A stretch of DNA of 45,405 nucleotides from Polyangiaceae bacterium (GTDB lineage Bacteria > Myxococcota_A > Polyangia > Polyangiales > Polyangiaceae): positions 1-45,405 of the forward strand of contig JAICQO010000054.1 in the NCBI GenBank assembly GCA_025937835.1. Reading direction: 5' to 3'. A program made the translations under genes and the position numbers. The notes under the pieces were generated by a model, which made no database searches, was not told the DNA's origin, and was given only the letters and a program-made list of their open reading frames with translations. Positions 16,434 to 24,757 of this stretch are shown here, one piece after another; position 1 is the stretch's first letter, and the number at the start of each line of letters is the position of its first letter.

Positions 16434-16850
16434 CTACCCCTTCTGTTTTGGCTTTGGCTCGAGCAGCTCCGAGAGCGCGCGGCAGGCGTCGACGCTCGTG
16501 AAAATGCCGATCACGTGCCCGCTCTTCACGACCAGCGCGGAGCCGTAGCGCTCCTTTGCCATCGTGGTCGCGACGTCGTCGAGCGCCGTGTTCGGATCGA
16601 CCGTGAACGGCTCCTCGATCATCGCTTCTTCCACCGTGAGCTTCGTGGCATCGACGCTGGGCAGGGTCGCGATCCACTTCACGTCGCGCTCGCTCAAGAG
16701 CCCACACAGCTTGCCACCGCTCAGCACCGGCAGATGCCGGATCCGGTGCTCCTTCATCAGCTTCTGTGCCGTCGCCAGCGTCTGATCGCTGCCGATCGAG
16801 TGCGGCGTGGGCGTCATGTAGTCGAGGATCGGCCGCGCGAGCTTGCTCAT
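16434..16850 (-). CDS. Tandem CBS-domain protein
   Basis: The 138-residue protein consists of two CBS domains: ILDYMTPTPHSIGSDQTLAT...HRIRHLPVLSGGKLCGLLSERD, and VEEAMIEEPFTVDPNTALDD...YGSALVVKSGHVIGIFTSVD. Such pairs bind adenine nucleotides such as AMP, ATP or S-adenosylmethionine and act as energy sensors. ATG at 16850 was chosen because the N-terminus there matches the family; 63 further upstream bases are open but unrelated. It leads a tight operon with the APS-kinase-like and APH-like genes, so it may regulate them by nucleotide status. Confidence 0.88.
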   Translation of the reverse strand: MSKLARPILDYMTPTPHSIGSDQTLATAQKLMKEHRIRHLPVLSGGKLCGLLSERDVKWIATLPSVDATKLTVEEAMIEEPFTVDPNTALDDVATTMAKERYGSALVVKSGHVIGIFTSVDACRALSELLEPKPKQKG

Positions 16851-16935
16851 CCCCCGAGTCGAGCAAGCTTTGGGCCAGCCGTAAACCAGCGAATTGCGCG
16901 CCCAGCCGCGCAAAACCTGCGTAGCGGACTGGGGA

Positions 16936-18522
16936 TTACGCGCCGATTACGGGCAGCACGTCGCTCGACATCGTGAAATAGCGCGACGACGTGTTCTGGT
17001 AGTGCTGCTTGTAGGGCGGCGTCCAGCTCTCGGCGGTCAAGAACGGCACGCCGTAACCTTTGTGATCCCAGAGCTCCCACTCGCTCGGCTGGAGGCCCAT
17101 GGCGTGCATCACCGTGGACAGCCACTGACCGTAGAGCAGGCCGCAGTACTGGTCGCCGTCCGCGCCTGCGTCGAAGCGCGAGGTGGAGCTCGTGGTGCGG
17201 CGATAGTCCACGAATTGGCCGGTCTTGAAGAAGCCGGCCGCGCTGCCGAAGGTGATGATCGGCACGGAGACGGTGCCGTGCGTCTCCATCCCGCTCTCTT
17301 GCGACCAGACCACGAGCGTGTTGTCGAGGTAGGTCATGCCCGGAGCTTCTTCGACGTCGAGCTTGGCTGCGATATCGAGGAACACGGTCTCGAAGAAGCG
17401 TTGGTACGAGTCTTTCAGGTAGTTTTGGGGCTCGGCGTTCTGCCACATGTGCGCGACGTCGTGGTGCCAATCGCCGCTGTAGCCGACGAAGCTCTGCGTC
17501 GAACCGTAGCCCATGGCGCCGATCCGGCTCGTGCCGCAGGCGAACGCGGCCACCGCCACGTCGTTGAAGAGCTGCCCGCGGCGCGCCGCCGAAGTGAGGT
17601 CGTTGCCGCCGCCGCCCGAGTCCTGACTCGGCTTCTGTGCGGCGCCGCACAGCTCGCCCGGCGCGACGGGCGGCGTGACGGTGCCGAGCTTGCGCTCGAG
17701 CTCCGCGATGCGATCCATGTGGTCGTCGAGGCGCTGCTTGTCGGCGGCCGAGAGCCGGCGGTTGCCGTTGCGCAGCCTCTGGTACGCCTCGAGCACCTTG
17801 TCGACCACCGGCTTGCGCGGTTGCATCTCCGGCGCCTCGGGCGCTGCGCCGGGCGCGACGAAGACTCGGTCGAACAGGTCCCGCGCGCTGTTGTTGCTGC
17901 GCACGTTCTCGATATTGCCGGACTTGGAGCCCGGGTTCGACCAGTTGAAGGAGAGCTGCTGCGAGCCCATGACCATGGCCCGCTCCTTGATCGAGCCCAG
18001 ATCGGGGTAAAACGAGGGCGACCAGGCGAGGAGCTGATCGATCGTGGGGCGCGGGCTGTCCTGGACGGCCTTGCCGTCGCCTCCGTCGCCGTTGTTGCGC
18101 GCGTAGTTGCCGAGGTGGAGCCCGGTGTTGTGCGCGATGTAGAACGGCACGTCGAGGCCGTAGAGCACGTTCATCTTCGACACCAACGACTCGCTGAAGC
18201 GGTCGCTGGACGCGCTCAGGATCGGCGACACCGACCGCGTCCCGCCCGACACCGTCGAGGTCAGGGCGCCGTGGCGCACGGTGTGATCGTCGAACAGCAT
18301 GGTCTGCTCGGTGAGCAGGCTCTGCTTCGGGAACATGTTGCTCTCGAACGCGGCTCCGTGATCGGTCGTCACCCAGTAGAGCCGCGGGCGCCGTGTGTAG
18401 GTCGGGTCCTGGCCGTAGGCCGTGCGCGTGAGCAACGAGGGCAACACCGGGAGCGCGAGCGTCGCGCCGCCGAGACCCACCAGCACCTGACGGCGCGTGA
18501 CATCGATGACTCGTCTTGCCAT
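16936..18522 (-). CDS. DUF1552 protein with Tat-type signal
   Basis: The 528-residue protein starts with a twin-arginine signal (VTRRQVLVGLGGATLALPVLP, shape RRxxLxG, cut after about residue 30). The DUF1552 body follows: PRLYWVTTDHGAAFESNMFP, WSPSFYPDLGSIKERAMVMGSQQLSFNW, VFVAPGAAPE, LERKLG, LFNDVAVAAFACGTSRIGAMGYGSTQSFVG, and MTYLDNTLVVWSQESGMETHGTVSVPIITFGSAAGFFKTG. This resembles sulfatase/alkaline-phosphatase-like DUF1501/1552 proteins of planctomycetes and myxobacteria. The function is not established. Twin-arginine export suggests a folded, possibly metal-bound enzyme. It follows the DUF1592 gene by 14 bases, the usual pairing. Confidence 0.88.
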   Translation of the reverse strand: MARRVIDVTRRQVLVGLGGATLALPVLPSLLTRTAYGQDPTYTRRPRLYWVTTDHGAAFESNMFPKQSLLTEQTMLFDDHTVRHGALTSTVSGGTRSVSPILSASSDRFSESLVSKMNVLYGLDVPFYIAHNTGLHLGNYARNNGDGGDGKAVQDSPRPTIDQLLAWSPSFYPDLGSIKERAMVMGSQQLSFNWSNPGSKSGNIENVRSNNSARDLFDRVFVAPGAAPEAPEMQPRKPVVDKVLEAYQRLRNGNRRLSAADKQRLDDHMDRIAELERKLGTVTPPVAPGELCGAAQKPSQDSGGGGNDLTSAARRGQLFNDVAVAAFACGTSRIGAMGYGSTQSFVGYSGDWHHDVAHMWQNAEPQNYLKDSYQRFFETVFLDIAAKLDVEEAPGMTYLDNTLVVWSQESGMETHGTVSVPIITFGSAAGFFKTGQFVDYRRTTSSTSRFDAGADGDQYCGLLYGQWLSTVMHAMGLQPSEWELWDHKGYGVPFLTAESWTPPYKQHYQNTSSRYFTMSSDVLPVIGA

Positions 18523-18536
18523 GGTATTTCCTGACC

Positions 18537-20510
18537 CTAGAAAGCGCGGCGCCTGAAGGAAGGGCTGCGAGCCGCTGCTTCCGCGAGCTCGGGGATGGTT
18601 CCGCCCTGGGCGAGCGGGGCGCGCAGGGCTTCGAGCGTGCAGCCGTCCTGGCTCAGGTTCTCCCAGCGCGCGAAGGTGAAACGGAAGTAGTTGCGAGCGA
18701 GGCAGGCCTCGGCCTTGCCGCTCTCGGCGATCTTGTTCATCAGCTCGAGCGCGCCGCCGACCTCGGAGGTGTCGTCGCTCAGGATGCGCGGGACGCCGCG
18801 CGTGTCGACCGGCTTCGAGCCGATCGACTCGCCGTCCTCGTCGAACAGCTCCTGCTCGGTGCGATAGCGCCCGAGCGCGTCGAAGCTTTCGGTCGCGAAC
18901 CCGAGCGGGTTGATCAGCGCCCGGTGACAGCCCGAGCAGACCGAGCCGTCCATCTCCGTCAGCTCCTCCACCACTTCGCGCGTGGTCATGTCGGGACGGA
19001 GCTCGGGCGGCGTGGCGTTCACTCCCGGTGGAGGCGGCGGGATGTCGTCGCACAGCACGCTGCGGCGGATGAACACGCCCTTCATGATCGGGCGGGTGTT
19101 GGCCGAGCCCGTCGACAGGAACAGCGCGCGCGTGAGCAGACCCGCGCGTTCGCCGTCCGGCAGCTGGGGCGGCTCGTCGCTGCCGTTCCAGGCGCTGACG
19201 CCGTAGATTTTGGCAAGATCCGCGTCACGCGCGAAGCTCTTCTGGCTGAGCCACACCTCGCTGAGCGGCGACGGCTGCTGCCAGGAGTAGTAGCCGAGTA
19301 GGTCGACCACGTCGTCGATCATCGCCTGGCGCAGCGAGGCCTTCGGCAAGTTCGCGCCGGCGAAGGCCTTGAACAGCGCGTTGTTCGCGTTCTTGTCGAG
19401 CGGCGACAGCTCTTCGACCTTCATCCAGTCCGCGAAGAACTCGTCGAGCGTGGCGCGACCTCGAGGGTCCGTCGCGAGGCGTTCGACCTGTCCGTCGTAG
19501 ACAGCCGGATCCAGCAGGCTGGCGTTCTCCGCCGCCGCGAGCAGCTCGGCGTCGGGGGCGGTCTGCCAGAACTGGTAGGAGAGACGCGACGCGAGCTCGT
19601 ACGCCGAGAGCTCGTAGGAGCCGGGATGCTCGGCGGACTCGACCTCGCCGTGCTCGACGAAGTACACGAATTGCGGGGAGCTCAGGAACACCGTGACCAG
19701 ATCGGCGTAGGCCGCCGGATCCGCCGCTCCGTCGTCCCCGTAGACGGAGCGGTAGAACTCGAGCTCCTCCTCGTCGAGCGGCCTGCGCAATGCGCGCGCG
19801 CCGAAGCTCTCGATGAAGTCGTCGCGACAGGCCGCGTCGTTGTTGGCGTTGCTGTCCGTCGCGCAGGCACCGGCCAGGCGCGTGAGCAGCGCTCCCTGGG
19901 TCAAGGCCTTGCCCGCGGCGAGGCCCACCGCGTAGATCGAATCGACGTGCGCCTGTTGCACCGTCTGATCGAGGCGGCGGTAGCTGCCGTGCAGGTCTTG
20001 CGGTACGGGCTCGCGGCGATCGTCGGGTAGCTGCTCGAGCGCGGCGTCGACGGCGCTCCGCGCGGTGGCGTCGTTCTCGGTGATCGAGCTCACCAGCTCG
20101 CGCACGGTGTTGCGGTACTGCGCCATCGTCAGCCGCCGCAGCGGCGTCTCGGCGCTGCTCGCCTGGGGGTCGCACTCGAAGGTGATCGGCGCGGGGCCCG
20201 TCGGGTTGGGCGGCGCGCCGGCGCCAGCGGGTGGGGGCGTGCTCGAGCTTCCACCGTTGCCCGCGCCCGGCGAGCCGGGCAGAGCGCCGGAGCCCGACGC
20301 TGCGCCGCCCGCGTTCCCGCCGCCGCCCCGTCCCGGTCGGTTCCCCGACGAGGACGCTGCGCCGCTGCCGTCGGCCGAGCCGCCGTTCCCGTCCATGGAG
20401 CCGGGAGCGACGCCGTCGCTGTTCACCTCACCGGTGCATCCGAGCAGCCCCGAGAGCAGCGCCAGCAGCGACACCGCGGAAAGCTGGCTCGATCCCTTTG
20501 CTTGGCTCAT
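18537..20510 (-). CDS. DUF1587/1595/1592/1588/1585 lipoprotein with CxxCH motif
   Basis: The 657-residue product has a lipoprotein signal (LLALLSGLLGC, Cys25) and a Gly/Ser/Pro-rich linker to about residue 110. The planctomycete-type modules follow in order: DUF1587 (PLRRLTMAQYRNTVREL), DUF1595 (FIESFGARALRRPLDEEELEFYRSVY), DUF1592 (YELASRLSYQFWQTAPDAELL, FFADWMKVEEL), DUF1588 (GVFIRRSVLCDDIPPPPPGV and VCSGCHRALINPLGFATESFD), and DUF1585 (LARNYFRFTFARWE). The VCSGCH motif is a c-type heme site, so it probably acts as an electron-transfer partner. With DUF1552 downstream it forms a characteristic pair, proposed in other organisms to break down or transport complex polymers, though unproven. 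Confidence 0.9.
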   Translation of the reverse strand: MSQAKGSSQLSAVSLLALLSGLLGCTGEVNSDGVAPGSMDGNGGSADGSGAASSSGNRPGRGGGGNAGGAASGSGALPGSPGAGNGGSSSTPPPAGAGAPPNPTGPAPITFECDPQASSAETPLRRLTMAQYRNTVRELVSSITENDATARSAVDAALEQLPDDRREPVPQDLHGSYRRLDQTVQQAHVDSIYAVGLAAGKALTQGALLTRLAGACATDSNANNDAACRDDFIESFGARALRRPLDEEELEFYRSVYGDDGAADPAAYADLVTVFLSSPQFVYFVEHGEVESAEHPGSYELSAYELASRLSYQFWQTAPDAELLAAAENASLLDPAVYDGQVERLATDPRGRATLDEFFADWMKVEELSPLDKNANNALFKAFAGANLPKASLRQAMIDDVVDLLGYYSWQQPSPLSEVWLSQKSFARDADLAKIYGVSAWNGSDEPPQLPDGERAGLLTRALFLSTGSANTRPIMKGVFIRRSVLCDDIPPPPPGVNATPPELRPDMTTREVVEELTEMDGSVCSGCHRALINPLGFATESFDALGRYRTEQELFDEDGESIGSKPVDTRGVPRILSDDTSEVGGALELMNKIAESGKAEACLARNYFRFTFARWENLSQDGCTLEALRAPLAQGGTIPELAEAAARSPSFRRRAF

Positions 20511-20749
20511 CGCATCACCAGAACCTCTGCGCTCCGCCTCGTCGCCGGGCTACCGCGAGCCGGAGCCAGAGGGGGCTGCCGAATACGTCCCGTAGCCTGC
20601 TCGGTACGGCTCAAGTTCCCGCGGCGCGCGCCGCCGCAGGCGCACGAAACCTGCTACTCCCGCCCCTTTGGCCCGGCGTTCGGGGATTTGCTCGGGAATC
20701 CAGCCGAGCTCGTGACTCGACCCTCGGGGATGATACACCGCGCCTGATC

Positions 20750-21433
20750 ATGAGCCGCTCGGCCTCCCCTCAGCCCGTCTCGCGCGCCGTGTTGTTCGAC
20801 CTGGACGGTGTGTTGCTCGACACGGAGCCGCTCTACACGGAGGCGACTCAGGCCGTGGTGGGTGAGTTCGGGAAGCGCTTCGAGTGGTCGCTCAAGCGCG
20901 AGCTGATCGGAACCAGCGAAGACCACGGCGCGCGCCTCGTCGTCGAGCGCCTGGAGCTGCCGATCAGCCCGCTCGAGTACCTCGCGCGCAGGAAGCCGTT
21001 CCTCGACGCTGCTTTCCAGCGCTGCACGCCCATGCCGGGCATCGAGGCGCTGCTCGACGAGCTGCTCGGGCATCGCGTGCCCGTCGCCGTCGCGACCAGC
21101 AGCGTGACGGCTCTGTATACGGCCAAGACCGCGCGCCACCCCTGGTTCGAGCGCTTCACCGCGATCGTGTGCGGCGACGATCCGCGCGTCCGGGCCGTGA
21201 AGCCCGCCCCCGACATCTTCCTGGCTGCCGCCGAGTCGGTGGGCGTCGAGCCGGCCGAGTGCGTGGTGGTCGAGGACTCTCCGGCGGGCATCCGGGCGGG
21301 GATCGCGGCGGGCATGCGCGTCGTGGCCGCGCCCGATCCGAACGTCAGCGACGAACACGTGGCACACGCTCACCACATCGTCCGCGACGCTCGGGCGCTG
21401 CGCTCGGTGCTGCTCGAGTGGCTGGCCGTCTAG
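20750..21433 (+). CDS. HAD-family phosphatase (beta-phosphoglucomutase-like)
   Basis: The 227-residue protein carries all HAD motifs: I FDLDGVLLDTE (nucleophile Asp17, Asp19), II VAVATSS, III lysine in VKPAPDIFLAAAESVG, IV VVEDSPAGIRAG. The cap region (residues about 26-95) is the small helical type of the phosphoglucomutase/pseudouridine-phosphatase group. It hydrolyses a small phosphorylated metabolite, but the exact substrate cannot be read from sequence. ATG at 20750 fits the usual N-terminus; the frame upstream is open but lies over the divergent lipoprotein start. It converges with the phosphodiesterase gene, the two stop codons overlapping by four bases. Confidence 0.88.
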   Translation: MSRSASPQPVSRAVLFDLDGVLLDTEPLYTEATQAVVGEFGKRFEWSLKRELIGTSEDHGARLVVERLELPISPLEYLARRKPFLDAAFQRCTPMPGIEALLDELLGHRVPVAVATSSVTALYTAKTARHPWFERFTAIVCGDDPRVRAVKPAPDIFLAAAESVGVEPAECVVVEDSPAGIRAGIAAGMRVVAAPDPNVSDEHVAHAHHIVRDARALRSVLLEWLAV

Positions 21434-22248
21434 GGATGTCGCGCTCGCCAGGCCGCGGTCCGCGGTGAGCTGCGAAACACCTCGGCGATGGCGCGGGGGT
21501 CGTCGGTGATGATGCCGTCGGCCCCGTGCTCGAGCAGCGCGGCGGCGATTTCCGGCTCGTTCACGACCCAATAGTCCACGCCGATCGCGAGCCGCTTGCA
21601 CTTGGCGAACAGGCGCGGCGCCGTCAGGTCGACAGGCCCCGAGCGAGTCGGGATCTGCGCGCGCACGCCGCCGTACGGAAACAGCCGATCGAACAGACCG
21701 GGGCTGAACACCAGCCGCACCACGTCGAGCTGCGAGAGCCCGATTGCGCCCGAGTACCCGAGCGTGCGCAAGCGTGACAGCACTCGATACGAGAAGCTCG
21801 TGAGCAGCACGCGCGACTCGGCCTTCGCCTCGCGCACGATTGCCAGCAGGCGCTCGAGATCGCGCGGCCGCGCGTCCTTGACGTCGACGTTGACGGCAAC
21901 GTCCTGGAAACGCGCCAGCACTTCGTCGAAGCGCGCGAAGCGCACGCCTGCGCCCGCGAACGGCCGCGCGCCGTGCGGATCGACGAAGCCGGCGCCCGCA
22001 TCCCAGCCGGAAACCTCGGCCCACGACGCATCGGAGAGCGCGCGAGCCACGCCCGCCACGCGCGCCGCGGTGGCGTCGTGCGACACCACGAACACGCCGT
22101 CGCGCGTCGGGTGCACGTCGAGCTCGATCACGTCGGCTCCGAGCTCGAGCGCGCGCTCGAAAGCCGGCAGCGTGTTCTCGGGACACTCCCGGCTCGCGCC
22201 GCGGTGCGCGTAGAGCAACGGTCCGCCGGTGCTGTGCCAAAAATGCAT
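21430..22248 (-). CDS. Glycerophosphodiester phosphodiesterase
   Basis: It hydrolyses glycerophosphodiesters to glycerol-3-phosphate and an alcohol. The 272-residue product has the GDPD motifs: YAHRGASRECPENT (catalytic His15), VIELDVHPTRDGVFVVSHD (metal ligands Glu42 and Asp44, catalytic His57), VNVDVKDARP, and the C-terminal GVDYWVVNEPEIAAALLEHGADGIITDDP. There is no signal peptide, so it is cytoplasmic. ATG at 22248 was preferred over 22275 because AAGGGG stands three bases before it. It converges with the HAD gene by four bases. Confidence 0.9.
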   Translation of the reverse strand: MHFWHSTGGPLLYAHRGASRECPENTLPAFERALELGADVIELDVHPTRDGVFVVSHDATAARVAGVARALSDASWAEVSGWDAGAGFVDPHGARPFAGAGVRFARFDEVLARFQDVAVNVDVKDARPRDLERLLAIVREAKAESRVLLTSFSYRVLSRLRTLGYSGAIGLSQLDVVRLVFSPGLFDRLFPYGGVRAQIPTRSGPVDLTAPRLFAKCKRLAIGVDYWVVNEPEIAAALLEHGADGIITDDPRAIAEVFRSSPRTAAWRARHP

Positions 22249-22324
22249 CGACCCCTTCATATCAGAGAGCGACATCGAGAACGGCTATCTTGCGGTGTTC
22301 GCTACACCCACCTACGATGCGCCG

Positions 22325-23191
22325 ATGAGCGTGATTACGGCTCGCTTACTGGGGTTTGCTTCGATCGGAGTTCTGGCCGCGTTCTCACTGCCCGCATGCG
22401 GTGGCGACGACGGCGGCGGGGGTGACGACGAAGCCACCGCAACCGGCGGGCGCGCAGGCGCGGGCGGGAGCCCGAGTACGGGTGGCAGTCCCGGCGCCAG
22501 CGGGAGCACGGGCGAGCCCACGGTCAGCTATCAGGCCGACATCGCGCCGATCTTCGCTGCGAAGTGCAACTATTGCCACCACGCCGGCGCCGCGATCGAC
22601 GTCGATCTGACCGATCCGTTCGATCCGGAGCACGGGCTCGTCGGTCGTCCGAACACCTGGGTTCCGAACGGCTCGAAGCAGACGCTGCTCGTCGACCCCG
22701 GCAACGTCGACAATAGCTTCCTGATCACGAAGGTCGTCGAAACCGATCTCGACGCGCACGTGGACGGTGCTCCGATGCCGCTCCAACAGCCCGCGTTCAG
22801 CGACGCGGAGCTCGCCCTGGTCGAGCAATGGATCAGCGACGGCGCAAACGACGACGCCTTCTTCGCGAACAACGTCGCGCCGCTGTTCGGGACCGAGGTG
22901 ACGCTGGGTGCGCGCTCGGGGCGCTGCACCTTCTGCCACTATCCCGGCACGCCGTTCGGCTTCAACGTGCTCGAGGTGTTCGACGCGGAAAGCGGCCTGG
23001 TCGGAGCGGACAGCCGCTCCGCCGCGGGGAAGAAGATCGTCGCTCCCGGCGAGCCCGAGCAGAGCTCGCTGCTCACGCGCTTGCGCGGTGAGGGCGGGCT
23101 GCCGCGTATGCCGCTCGCTCCAGCGCGCGTGACGGACGGCGAGGTAGCGCTGCTCCGAACCTGGATTGCCGAGGGCGCTCTCGACAATTGA
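22325..23191 (+). CDS. Diheme c-type cytochrome-like lipoprotein
   Basis: The 288-residue product starts with a lipoprotein signal (AAFSLPAC, Cys25) and a short Gly/Ser/Thr linker. Two c-type-cytochrome-like domains follow. The first has YQADIAPIFAAKCNYCHHAG (CxxCH at 81-85) and a possible Met ligand in GAPMPLQQP. The second has FANNVAPLFG and GRCTFCHYPG (201-205) with a possible Met in RMPLAPARV, then DGEVALLRTWIAEGALDN. The pattern is that of planctomycete/myxobacterial haem-binding surface lipoproteins. It probably carries electrons in the envelope. ATG at 22325 was chosen because it starts the signal peptide. Confidence 0.85.
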   Translation: MSVITARLLGFASIGVLAAFSLPACGGDDGGGGDDEATATGGRAGAGGSPSTGGSPGASGSTGEPTVSYQADIAPIFAAKCNYCHHAGAAIDVDLTDPFDPEHGLVGRPNTWVPNGSKQTLLVDPGNVDNSFLITKVVETDLDAHVDGAPMPLQQPAFSDAELALVEQWISDGANDDAFFANNVAPLFGTEVTLGARSGRCTFCHYPGTPFGFNVLEVFDAESGLVGADSRSAAGKKIVAPGEPEQSSLLTRLRGEGGLPRMPLAPARVTDGEVALLRTWIAEGALDN

Positions 23192-23373
23192 AATTCCGGC
23201 AACGGTCGAGTCCATCCGGAGCACAACTCCGCCCGGGGCTCGGGCCTTCCAGAGACGCCAGAACAATCTAGTTAGAGTCCCGTAACTCCTCCGACCAGCG
23301 CCCACGAACCCTCAGGGGATGGGGGCGAGAACAACGAAGTGCGCTACGCTTCCTGGCCGGGAAGTTGAAAAGG

Positions 23374-23988
23374 ATGGCTCAAAGCTTCAGTCCGCCGCGT
23401 CCGGCCGTGCACCAGCCATCGGAGCAACCGATGCTGGTCGCGATCGAGGGCGGGCAGAGCCAGCCGGCTCACAGCGAACGGCTGTCCGGGCTGGTCCACG
23501 AGCACCTCGACTTCGTGTGGCGCTCGCTCCGGCGCTTCGGGGTGCGCGAGGCCGACGTCGACGACGCGACCCAACGCGTGTTCCTGGTCGCGAACGAGAA
23601 GCTCGAGCGGATCGAGGACGGCCGCGAGAAGGCGTTTCTGATCGGGACCGCAGCTCGAGTGGCCGCTCACGTCCGCCGCGCGTACAAGCGGCGCGACGCT
23701 GCCGAGGTCCGGTTTTCGGCCGCCCCGCCGCCCTCGGTTCCGGACCCAGAAGAATTGACGCAGCGGCGGGAAGATCGCGAGTTGCTCGATCGCGTACTCG
23801 ATCGCATGCCGGAGGAATTGCGCGCCGTGTTCGTCTTGTTCGAGCTAGAAGAGCTCTCGGTGGACGAGATCGCAAGGCTCTTGACCCTGCCGCGCGGCAC
23901 AGCGGCAACGCGCCTGCGCCGCTCGCGCGAGGTCTTCCACGAGTCCGCCAAGGCCGTGGCTTCCGAGCTCGGGGGAGGTCGAAAGTGA
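23374..23988 (+). CDS. ECF-type RNA polymerase sigma factor
   Basis: The 204-residue protein has sigma region 2 (about residues 38-105: HLDFVWRSLRRFGVREADVDDATQRVFLVA, with DDATQRVF matching the core-binding helix) and region 4 (about 135-190: LLDRVLDRMPEELRAVFVLFELEELSVDEIARLLTLPRGTAATRLRRSREVF). An N-terminal extension rich in Pro and Gln precedes them. ATG at 23374 was chosen because GGGAAG stands nine bases upstream. The stop overlaps the next start (GTGA). It probably drives transcription of its own neighbours or an envelope-stress regulon, under control of the membrane partner encoded next to it. Confidence 0.9.
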   Translation: MAQSFSPPRPAVHQPSEQPMLVAIEGGQSQPAHSERLSGLVHEHLDFVWRSLRRFGVREADVDDATQRVFLVANEKLERIEDGREKAFLIGTAARVAAHVRRAYKRRDAAEVRFSAAPPPSVPDPEELTQRREDRELLDRVLDRMPEELRAVFVLFELEELSVDEIARLLTLPRGTAATRLRRSREVFHESAKAVASELGGGRK

Positions 23989-24752
23989 GCGAGATGGAGC
24001 GATTGCTCGATTCCGGTGCGGACGACTTCGAGCTCCGCATTCTGTCCGCCGGTCGGCACGATCGGCCCACCGCCGCCAGCCGTCGTCGGATCTTGACCGG
24101 CCTGGGCGTGGGCGGCGCGCTCGGCGCGACGCTGCTCGCCTCGACGATGAACGCGGGCGGCTGGTTCGGTAACTTGAGCCGGGCGCTCTTGCTGCGCTCG
24201 GCGATGGCCGCGACCGTCGGCGCCGCGGCGGTGATCGGCTACGTCCAGCTCACGCCGAGCGCGCCTGCGCCGCACGAGCCTCCTGCCGAGGTGGCGCGGC
24301 CCGCGCTGGTCGCGCCGAAGGCGGTGGTCGCTGCGCCGCCAGTCGAGGTCCCCGAGCAGCCGGCCCCCGAGGTCGCGAGCCCGGCGCCCGAGGTCGCGAG
24401 CCCGGCGCCCGTCCCGGTGTCGAACAACGTGCAGCGCTCGTCGCGCAGCGCCGAGGCGCCGAAGCCGGGGCTATCGGACGAGCTCGGCTCGCTCGATCGC
24501 GCGCGGCAGGCGCTCGTGGCCGGCGACGCAGGGCGCAGCTTGCGCTTGCTCGACGACTATCACCGCCGCTTCCCCAGGCCGAAGCTCGGCACCGAAGCCG
24601 CGGTCCTGCGCATCGAGGCGCTCGCGGCGAGCGGGCAGCGCGCGCGCGCCAGCGAGCTCGGCGCGAAGTTCCTGGCCCGCCATGGCAAGGGTCCGTACGG
24701 CGCTCGCGTGCGATCGTTGATCGGCGAGTCCAAGTCCAAAGCGGCCGAGTAG
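23985..24752 (+). CDS. Membrane partner of the sigma factor, TPR-like C-terminus
   Basis: The GTG at 23985 overlaps the sigma stop and follows GGGGGAGG, an excellent ribosome-binding site. The 255-residue product has a short cytoplasmic N-terminus, then two hydrophobic segments (about 37-50 and 65-85: MAATVGAAAVIGYVQL). A Pro/Ala/Val-rich stretch with a 21-bp coding repeat (PEVASPA twice) follows. The helical C-terminal part is like a tetratricopeptide region (ARQALVAGDAGRSLRLLDDYHRRFPRPKLG, ALAASGQRARASELGAKFLARHG). No zinc-type anti-sigma motif is seen. Its overlap with the sigma gene suggests an anti-sigma or signalling role, but this is inference. Confidence 0.78.
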   Translation: MSEMERLLDSGADDFELRILSAGRHDRPTAASRRRILTGLGVGGALGATLLASTMNAGGWFGNLSRALLLRSAMAATVGAAAVIGYVQLTPSAPAPHEPPAEVARPALVAPKAVVAAPPVEVPEQPAPEVASPAPEVASPAPVPVSNNVQRSSRSAEAPKPGLSDELGSLDRARQALVAGDAGRSLRLLDDYHRRFPRPKLGTEAAVLRIEALAASGQRARASELGAKFLARHGKGPYGARVRSLIGESKSKAAE

Positions 24753-24757
24753 TCGCG

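Noticed and set aside
16894-18534. 546-residue open frame on the plus strand opposite the DUF1552 gene
   Set aside because: It has no motif or signal and mirrors the coding bias of the DUF1552 gene, which has a Tat signal and family blocks.
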